The notes under the pieces: generated by a model
Database searches by the model: none
Told to the model about the DNA's origin: nothing
Seen by the model: only the letters and a program-made list of their open reading frames with translations
In this document: one piece after another, positions 56,220 through 64,000 of the stretch
Layout: every line of letters starts with the position of its first letter
Numbering within the stretch: the stretch's first letter is position 1
From: Citrus sinensis
Lineage: Eukaryota > Streptophyta > Magnoliopsida > Sapindales > Rutaceae
Length of the DNA: 64,000 bases
Direction of reading: 5' to 3'
NCBI RefSeq assembly: GCF_022201045.2
Contig: NC_068560.1
Location: forward strand, 21,345,501-21,409,500
Program-made: the position numbers and the translations under genes

Positions 56220-57168
56220 AATTTGAAAAATTTTGTCCTGAAGATCTGCTTTACATTGTCAAAATTGATTTACGGATTGCATTTTTTGTTATGTCGCATC
56301 ACGAGAAGTGTGAAGAACTAGAGAAAATCAATTAGAAAATTGTAGAACAGCGTTAGTGACATGGTATCTTATTAAGGAAGATGTTTTAACTCCATTCGTC
56401 CTTAATCGAAAGAAGCTATTTCTCGTATATTATTTCACCTTTTTAAAGGATGATAAGACGAAATTTAACTAATTAAATTTATCAAGATTATCTCGACTCA
56501 AAGCAAAACAAAGAAGATGGACATCATTGATGAAGAGAATTTTGATATCTCAGCATCTGCCTCATTTTCCAGAGAGTTTTCAGCTATGATGGTAAAATTG
56601 AGTGAGCTTCAAGATAACATGGACACATAATTCATGCCGTTACCTAGTTTCTACACCAAAATAAATGTTTTGTGATCAGAATTGACGGTTGTGAAGAATC
56701 ATTCACAAATAAACTCTCTTCGAACAAACAGTTTATAAATCATTAGCCAGGTCCCCCCCCCCCCCCCCCCCCCCCACAAAAAAAAAAAAAGATAATAATA
56801 GGCTCTTTTTTATTTTTTACCTAGATGAGTTTACAACTGATATCTGGGTAGTGTTCAATCCATAAGAACTACACAGTATAGCAGCACAATAATAATCACC
56901 GTAGCATGTGCAAAACTATTTGAATTTCTTGTCTATGATGTTACGCTATCACTCATCTAAACAGTCCACTCTCTAATGATAAAGTCGGAACCAAATTTTG
57001 GAATCACATTTCATGCTTGATTAGATATATCATAATCATTTGCAATAGCAAAGTCTGCAAAACCAACCTAAAGTTACAGAGATTGTTATGCTATATTTGA
57101 CATCAAGTAGCAAACAGTCTAAACTCAGAACATCAACTTGCCGATTAAAAGAAGCAGATACCAGTTGA
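56220..57168. other. spacer between tRNA-Asp and BUD31 with a long C run
   Basis: 23 consecutive C at 56753-56775 are followed by a run of A. The right end is probably 3' UTR of BUD31. No other gene was seen. Confidence 0.5.
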
Positions 57169-58095
57169 TTAATCACCACTTGCGCAGCCCCTGCAACCAC
57201 AATGAACACACTCTATAACCTTCTCCTCCCTCAGGTTCTTGGGTACTCGGCACACACATGTGGTTTGGAAGTTGTGATCACGCGGCTGCATGCATCTTAG
57301 GCAACACAGACGTTCATAACCCGGCTGCAATAACAAATAGAAATCACAATGGTAAATAACAATGGGAATCCATCAATATTTTCAATAGAAAATGAGGTAA
57401 GAGAATAAACATCTCTAAGAGACGGCGAAGAAAAAATTTATAAGCTTGCAAATATTTCTTGTACAATTCTCCAGACATTCCTATCAATGTTACAATGGAA
57501 AAGAGATTCTAATTTCCTGACATGAATATCTATCACTAACTAAATCCAATTTTTAACTTTTTGCATTAATTACTAAGTAAATTCTTACCAAGAAATTTTG
57601 TTAGTTATAAAGAGGAAAACTATGCAGTCCCATGCATGGACGATGAACACAAGAACATACTTCATATAAGCATGAATTCAGAGAGAGATTATGAAACAAA
57701 CCTTTTTCCATTTTGCAATTAAATTGCGGTCTGCATAGCCTTGATCCAAGCAGAACTCATATAGCTCCTTAGATATTTCCTTCCTTCGATAGTAAAGGTC
57801 AAAAATATAGCGGCTCTTCTGATGTGCTATTTTAAAAATAGGCCACAATGTCTCACATTTCCTCTTGCCATCATGGGGATCATTCTCGGCTGTCCAATAA
57901 GATTAGACATACAATTGTAAGTTTCACGAATTCAGAAAATTAAAGTTATTAAAATTTTTTAAAGAAATTCAGCAAACTTTGCTGAGTGTGAAGACAGCAA
58001 CCTTCTCTCATCTTTGCCTGTAATTCACGAAGTGTAGGCTCAATCAATTCCCATCCCTCCGGAATCTTGACACGGTTTGTCTTTACCTTTGGCAT
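57169..58095 (-). CDS. BUD31: BUD31/G10 spliceosomal protein, 145 aa
   Basis: Coding exons 58095-58002, 57889-57702 and 57324-57169 (438 bp) with GT-AG introns. Starts [20 protein letters not shown] and ends GCRGCASGD. The C-terminal third is cysteine-rich ([33 protein letters not shown]), the zinc-binding part of BUD31. The protein belongs to the NTC-related part of the activated spliceosome and acts in the nucleus in pre-mRNA splicing. 145 aa is the usual plant length, and every exon is open. An intron in the 5' UTR is likely: acceptor CTGGCAG just before the start codon, candidate donor CAG/GTTAG at 58712-58711. Confidence 0.97.
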
Positions 58096-58790
58096 TTTTC
58101 TACCTGCCAGCAAAGCCACAAACCAGAAGAAAAAGAAATTTAATACAACTACCAAGATTTTCTCCTAATAAGTCCTTAATGCCATTAGGTAGATTATAGA
58201 ACAAAGACAAAGCAAGTGTCCGTCAAATATAAGTTACATACGAAGTATAATCGAACAAGAAATCAAGGGATACTAATATCTGAGAAATAAGCAGCAGAGT
58301 TAGTTTGAACATAAGAACACAAAAAGAATTTCACAGCAAAAGTAGCATTTTGCTACACTAGCAGAGACTGCAATCTCAATCACGAACATTCAAAATCACA
58401 ATACAAGCCAAAAAGTCTACAACCGTGGTTGTCGAATTCGCAACCTCAATTAATACCAAGATCCAAAGGCTGCTGCTGTTCCTCAAAAATCAAAAGATCA
58501 CAATGAAGCACGGAGAATCCCAATCTAGCTAATTTTTGGCGAGTGATTTAACATTATTTCAACTTGTTAGTTTCAAAGGTTTCAAAGGGTCGAGGAAATT
58601 GATTGAATCCAATTTTCCTTCAAAGCTGCTTCATCATACCAACAATTGCATCGGAAATACTAATAAAAATCTTTAAAAAGACAAAACTATACATATGGTG
58701 TTTCCACTAACCTGTTCAGCTACGTATTATCCTCGGATTGTTTTGTTAGCTTAGGGTTAGAGAAACTAGACCGTGAGCGCGGGAGTTGGC
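58096..58790 (-). promoter_or_regulatory. 5' UTR intron and leader of BUD31
   Basis: Between the candidate donor at 58711-58710 and the acceptor at about 58104 lies about 600 bp without coding. Upstream of the donor the sequence is GC-rich (GCCGCCGCTAACAAACGCCG on the minus strand), as in a plant gene leader. Leader introns are common in housekeeping genes. The transcript start is not determined. Confidence 0.5.
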
Positions 58791-59734
58791 GTCACCGTCG
58801 GCGTTTGTTAGCGGCGGCGGAGCGGCTGCAGCGTGGGCGCAGGTATTCTCTCTCTTTCACGATAAAGAAGAAGAAAGAGAAGGGGGACTAGGGATTGCGT
58901 TCCGGTTTTTTGCCTTATATGGATGCATATATATTTTCAATTCGGTTGGTTTGAACCGACCGGGTTTAGTGTTAAACCGAACCGAACCCGAAACTCTTTT
59001 TTTTTTTCTCTCTCTGTGAATCTTCTCAAAGTTAAAGCTATACATAATAATCAGACGTCAGATCACAATGAAAGAGATTGAAATATTGGAAAACCGCATC
59101 TGACCTTGAGTTTCCCGGTTGTCGGAGACGGCGAGTCTGGATGGAGGCGGAGGCGGAGGCGGCGGCGATTATTAATACTTTCGGATGAGTGAATGAAATG
59201 GTGTCGTATCGATGGCGCACAAGCACGATGAGATGAGAGTGCGGTGCTCCCTTTAAGAAGTTGTATATACTGTATTCACGAATATTGTTAAGGTGTAATC
59301 GAGTACACATTGACACATATGAAACCGCCAATAAAAATATCGCCACGTTTAAAAATTCTATTAATAATAAATTAACGAAAATTATTGATAAATCACCTCA
59401 AGGAGCTACCGAGATTTTTCTGATATACCTCGACACCATCTTAAATTTTAATTTTATATCAATCAACTGATTATTTTCATTAACTAAGTTAATTATTTTA
59501 AAAAAAATTAAAAAAAAAATTATTTTATCTCTTTACAAGTTTCTAATTATTAAACAATGATATTGCTAATAGTAAAAGAACCCTCTGATACACATTATAA
59601 ATTTTAAGTAAACTAAAAATAATTTTATAAGATTTAAAGTAATTTTACATGGATCGATAATTTTCAAAGTTTCAAGTAATTTTCGATCTTTCACTAAGTC
59701 TAGAATGAATTGCTTATGGTGGTTGTTTTAAATT
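58791..59734. other. spacer upstream of BUD31
   Basis: It includes a (GGAGGC)n-like run near 59140-59165 and AT-rich sequence from 59300 on. No convincing gene was seen on either strand. Confidence 0.45.
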
Positions 59735-59750
59735 TGTGGTGTTAGCATCT

Positions 59751-60021
59751 TTTTTTTTTTTTTTTTGAATACTGTTACACAGGACTGTAGGTATTACAAT
59801 TAATATTTACAAACAGATTCTACAATTGGGACCTTCATCGTGGCATGTACTCCTCTGAAGCGCTGCCCAAATTCGAGGGCTGTCCGACTGGCTCCACTCA
59901 ATTATCTGATAATTGAGGAAGGATTGTAAATAAGCCCCATAAATACTTTCATGGAGGCTCGAACCCTTACACTCATTATTCTAAGTGCAAGGATTCTCCC
60001 ACTGGACCAAAGGTCCATTGG
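59751..60021 (-). mobile_element. tRNA-derived SINE with perfect 16-bp target duplication
   Basis: On the minus strand it starts near 60021, with box A-like TGGTCCAGTGG (about 60010) and box B GGGTTCGAGCCTCC (about 59960), and ends in a poly-A tail (T run 59750-59766 on plus). The direct repeat TGTGGTGTTAGCATCT occurs at 59735-59750 and 60022-60037 without mismatch, so it is a young copy. Its head differs from that of the SINE at 38631, so it is another family. Confidence 0.92.
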
Positions 60022-60340
60022 TGTGGTGTTAGCATCTAAAATGCCTAAATTAGCCTAATGACATCATCATAAATTAATGGTTATTATCGGCGAGGGGGCT
60101 CCTTGATATGTGCAAAACAGCGGTTCCAATCCGCATTAATATGATTTTGTTTTAAGACGTGGAAAGGAAAAAGCAATACAAATTTTATATAAAAATAAAT
60201 ACCTTGATTCAATCATATGTAATAAATTTTCACGATAATCTCTCTTGCACAAAGTCACTACACTACTTACGTCTTGCATGAAGCACATATCAGACATCAT
60301 TAAAAGTTCTCTTTATTTTTGCAAAAGAACTATTTCCATG

Positions 60341-60693
60341 TCTTTTTTTCATCATCTTTTCTTCGTTGACAATTTCCATAAAAGATAAAAATATTGATAA
60401 AAAATTGGAGAAAATTAGACGTGGATGGCATATCTTGAGTCTTTTTTTCATCATCTTTTCTTCGTTTACAATTTCCATAGAAGATAAAAATATTGATAAA
60501 ATATTGGAGAAAATTAAACGTGGATGGCAAATCTCCAGAAAATTAAACACGGCATATCTCTTCTACTAGTTGGAAGTAATAGTTAATATCTAATGTGTCT
60601 CCAATTAAACGTGGATGGAAAATCTCTAGAAAATCAAACGCGGCATATCTCTTTTACTAGTTGGAAGTAATAGCTAATATCTAATGCGTTAAG
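60341..60693 (+). repeat. compound tandem duplications (99-bp and 91-bp units)
   Basis: 60341-60439 and 60440-60538 are near-identical 99-bp copies (TCTTTTTTTCATCATCTTTT start). Overlapping their end, 60512-60602 and 60603-60693 are 91-bp copies beginning AATTAAACGTGGATGG. Two independent tandem events share the AAACGTGGATGG core. Confidence 0.9.
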
Positions 60694-62429
60694 TTAATTA
60701 TTTGGGTCCGCCTAAGTTTATGATATTTCCCCCTTCTTTTCTGTAAGACCACCCCATTGATTAACCCACCCCATTAAAAAAAATTAAAATGAATTTATTT
60801 TGTAAACCTACCCCATAAATACCAAAATTACCCTTGTCTATTTAATATTTATAATATTTTCTTTTCTTTTTCTTTTCTAGATTTTTGTTTGTTTTAACTT
60901 AAAAAAATTAATTGTTACCAGCTCATAGGCCAACATGTTATCAAAGCCTTCATTTTGTAAATTTTCAAATATTATATATAAATTAAATAAATAAATTTAA
61001 CATATCAAAGAAAAAAATCATGCCTACGAAAACGTTAGTAGCCAAATACTCAAAATAGTTTTAACATATATGCTCTAGAAAGATTTGACTTACTTCACTA
61101 AAAGAAAAATTAATTCCCAACAGAAAATTATTAAATGAAACCATAAAAAGATCGCATAAAACTAGACAAACCATAAATTAATCCACATGAACAAACAACT
61201 TTTTAATTAAATTTTACTTTTTAAAAAACAAAACTTAAACTTACTAATTCCGTTTGGAATTTTTCCCTTGGCACATCTTCTTTCTCCATCAATGCAATAT
61301 TAACTACTTTTTCTTTTCTCCATAAAATAAAAAAAAAACCTACTTTTTCTTTTCCAAATTCTTCCATTTATACTTTTTCTTCATCCATCATTGCAACATT
61401 GACTTATTTTTTTATTTGAACTGTTATGAAAGAGTTTAAGAACATAAAAACTCCTGTGTTTATACGGTATAATAAGTTTAACCTATAAACTGTAATAGAT
61501 AACAATTTAACTAATAATTATTTATTTATCTATTTTAGTCATTGCACTCGTTAATGTAACCTACAACTGTCCTGTAAAATTTCGTTGAACCTCCTATACT
61601 CTATATTATTTATAATTTATTCATAAGTATCATAAAACTTTTTAAATTGTAAAATTGCATTTAACCCCTTGTACTCTGTTTTATTTTATTAAAACTCTGA
61701 GAGTACCAATTCGCCCCCCTCTAATTTTAAATTCCCAAAACAACCTCCATTGAAGTAAAAAATATAATAATTATTAAATAAATTATAATTATTATAATAT
61801 AATTATTATAATTATAAATATAATTATTATAATTATATTTAAAGAATCTAAACATTATTCGGTAAAACGAATTTAATTATTATAATTATAAATATAATTA
61901 TAATTTTTAAGTAGATTATTATTATTATTAACATTAGTAAAAGGTATTATAATTAATTAATCTATTAACAATAATTAATAATAATTTCTTTTGTTAAATT
62001 GTTAATGATAATAATTAACGAGAATTATTATTAAAAATTAATTTTTAAATAATAAAAACCATAACAATAATTAAAATAAAAATTAATTATGATAAAAATT
62101 AATTAAGGATTTTATAGTAATTTGTTACAATTTAACCCATTTTGATTTTTATTCTAAGACAAAGTAAACATATAAAAGGTAGTACAACTCATTCTAATTA
62201 CGATTCCTGTAGTTCACGTAAATAAATTATTATGATTCCAATTTCTCATTTTGATTCTGACTATTCTGATTCTAACTCATTATGTTTCTATCTAATTTCG
62301 ATTCTTGTTTAGTGAACGCACTATAAAATTATAAACCACTCTATATTCAATTAGACGACTCTATATTATTTACAATTTATTCATAAGTATTATGAATTTT
62401 ATAGTGCATTCACGATAATGATCGTGAAT
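60694..62429. other. AT-rich non-coding stretch
   Basis: About 61755-62110 is a degenerate ATTATAATTATAA-type run. About 62160-62340 has repeated GATTC/GATTCTGA words, possibly a MITE relic without clear ends. No gene. Confidence 0.45.
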
Positions 62430-62610
62430 GAACTTCCTATACTAGGAACACCAATAAACGACGATGATCTCACAGAGAAGATTTTGGATGGATTAGTAGA
62501 TGAGTACAAAGAACTGATTCTTGCTATTCAAGCTCGATATACCCGTCACCTTTGATGAACTTCATGAGATTTTTTTAGCATTCTAAGCATCTTTGCAAAG
62601 TAACACGAAA
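62430..62610 (+). pseudogene. copia gag (UBN2) fragment
   Basis: NDDDLTEKILDGLVDEYKEL and ILAIQARY are followed, after a one-frame shift, by PVTFDELHEIFLA, the conserved central part of copia Gag. No LTR or pol nearby. Isolated relic. Confidence 0.75.
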
Positions 62611-63185
62611 GAACCTACTCATTTTCTAGCCACTACCAACCTAACAAGTAACAACTCGATCAAATACAAATTGACGTCTGTAGAACTCTGGTAAATAATA
62701 ATTACTGAACACAATAAAATTTATATATTCATTATTTATTGGAGTATACATTATTAGCCGTTATTTATAAAATATGTGATTTATGTATTGAGCATATGAT
62801 GTCAATACTAGAAGGGACATTTACTATTTAAGGCCGTAACATTTCTACTTCTATTGTAATTGATTTTATCTTGATTATTAAAGTAGAGACTTCAAGTAAA
62901 ATAGTTAATATGTATATCTAATATGAATTACATATTGAACTGGACTACAATTCAATAAATGTCATTGATTATAATTTAAATAAGCTTAATTGATATTAAT
63001 TCTGAGTGGGTAGTGAACTTGCATTCATTTATTATATCTTTGAGTTATCGCATGGTGAGATTCATATAAACGATCAAAACCTCAATAACTTGGAGATATA
63101 ATTCATGTATCGTAAGAGCATACACTTACAAAATGAAGCATACACTTGCAAAATGAAATCTTTACAAATGATAGTTATCTAAGTT
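62611..63185. other. AT-rich spacer
   Basis: No gene or element recognised. A short direct repeat CATACACTT(A/G)CAAAATGAA lies near 63121 and 63139. Confidence 0.4.
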
Positions 63186-63318
63186 CACTACAAGAAGAAT
63201 AAGATTTAACAACGTGTAATGTACGTTGTTAAACACTTTCAACAACAGGCAACTGCAAGCTGTTGATCAAGATGTTGTCTTTTAAGTTCTATGTTTTAAC
63301 AACATGAAAAGTTCATTG
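63186..63318 (+). mobile_element. CACTA (En/Spm) transposon terminus
   Basis: Starts CACTACAAGAAGAATAAG, the standard CACTA terminal repeat, followed by subterminal repeats of AACAAC and ACGTTGTT in both orientations. It is interrupted at 63319 by the 3' end of a LINE. The other terminus is not in the window. Confidence 0.75.
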
Positions 63319-64000
63319 TTTTTTTTTTTTTTTGATGGGAAAGTAAAGCTTTCGATTAAAGAAACTTTGAAAGAGTCAACAAGATTCTTGCTGGAAAATC
63401 ATCCAGCCATAGAACTGGGTGCTCATATTCTAAAGCAACTTTTGCTATAGAATGGGCAATGGAATTACACAGTCTTGGAACAAACTGAATTGAGGATTGA
63501 CTCTGGTTCTTCAGGCTTGATTGTATTTCTTTGATTGTCCAGCTTATTTCAGCCATGCTTCTCTTCCTGTTCTTTGATAGATCCACCACTTCCAGCGAGT
63601 CAGATTCAATAATGAAAGGCACACACTTTGCCTGACGAGCAGCTTGCAAATCTGACATTTTAACAGCAGCATCAACATTTACCTTGAACCAATTCTTTGG
63701 GGGAGGTTTCCAGTTCTTATTCTCTGATTGCCTCTGTGTGAGCATGGCTGGGTTTTTTGGCTGCTTGATCCTCCTATAAGATTCCACAATGGCTGTTGCT
63801 CTTGCAGCTGTTATTTGTGGGCTATTTTGATTACCTTCCAAAACTGAAAGATTTCTGTCACGCCAAATTGCCCAGCAAACAGCAATAATCTGTGCCAAGT
63901 CCTCCTTCCCCTTGCTTAAGGCTAGTTCTTGGAGTGCACTTAACATGTCTTGGTGAGCCATCTGTTTCACATCATCATAAAATGTTGTCAGCTTCCAAAC
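63319..64000 (-). pseudogene. LINE 3' end with RNase H domain, continuing off the window
   Basis: The minus-strand frame is open from the edge to 63356, with WKLTTFYDDVKQMAH at the edge, then AIWRDRNLSVLEGN, WFKVNVDAAVK, IIESDSLEVVDL and PRLCNSIAHSIAKVA. A T run at about 63319-63336 on plus is the poly-A tail. The RNase H domain lacks about 45 residues: codons jump from VKMSD to LQAARQAK, removing the part with the conserved Glu, so the domain is inactive although the frame stays open. Confidence 0.85.

Noticed and set aside
58786..59019. 77-codon plus-strand ORF starting in a GC-rich stretch
   Set aside because: It overlaps the leader of BUD31 on the other strand, shows no domain and is low complexity.

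Overview
The window is nuclear DNA of a flowering plant, probably a eudicot. It has AT-rich spacers, GT-AG introns, Ty1/copia and Ty3/gypsy retrotransposons, L1-type LINEs, tRNA-derived SINEs, hAT, MULE, pogo, CACTA and Harbinger-type elements, an inserted piece of plastid ribosomal DNA, a tRNA-Asp gene and the spliceosomal gene BUD31. The species cannot be fixed from the sequence. Few host genes are present: one intact two-MATH-domain gene, one small membrane-protein gene, BUD31 and the tRNA. Most of the rest is transposon sequence or dead copies of the MATH gene.

1-17.2 kb: a decayed Athila-like gypsy element (minus strand) is split in its RNase H domain by a copia-type element at 2437-10210. 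That insert has two 1360-bp LTRs that look identical by eye, a perfect TTATA target duplication, a Met-tRNA primer site and a long gag, but almost no pol. It must have moved very recently using enzymes made elsewhere. Its U3 holds about two dozen AACGG/CCGTT motifs just upstream of the TATA box. The Athila pol carries a ~177-bp fragment of plastid 16S rRNA 3' end plus the 16S-trnI spacer. A plus-strand gypsy relic and a 41-bp minisatellite follow.

17.5-41 kb and 49-50 kb: a cluster of six MATH gene copies. Copies 2 (minus) and 3 (plus) are divergently oriented, and so are copies 4 (minus) and 5 (plus); the two pairs descend from one duplication. Only copy 4 (34916-36795) is intact: 6 exons, 310 aa. 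Copy 2 lost its promoter and first exon and has a nonsense codon. Copy 3 has a 10-bp frameshift deletion and lacks its last two exons. Copy 5 lost its promoter and exons 1-2 in a microhomology-bounded deletion and has a 2-bp frameshift. Because the blocks are paralogous, each acts as an empty-site control for insertions in the other: a pogo-type MITE, a MULE and a solo LTR in block A; a chromovirus (28642-34258), a hAT element and a SINE in block B.

41-50 kb: a truncated copia element with a Harbinger-like MITE in its terminal region, a LINE, a MULE-like MITE and the relic MATH copy 6.

50-64 kb: a three-exon gene for a 174-aa membrane protein, a 2.1-kb inverted-repeat element with a hAT MITE inside it, a pogo/jerky-type transposase relic, tRNA-Asp(GTC), BUD31 on the minus strand, a SINE with a perfect 16-bp target duplication, local tandem duplications, a copia gag relic, and a CACTA terminus abutting the 3' end of a second LINE that runs off the window.
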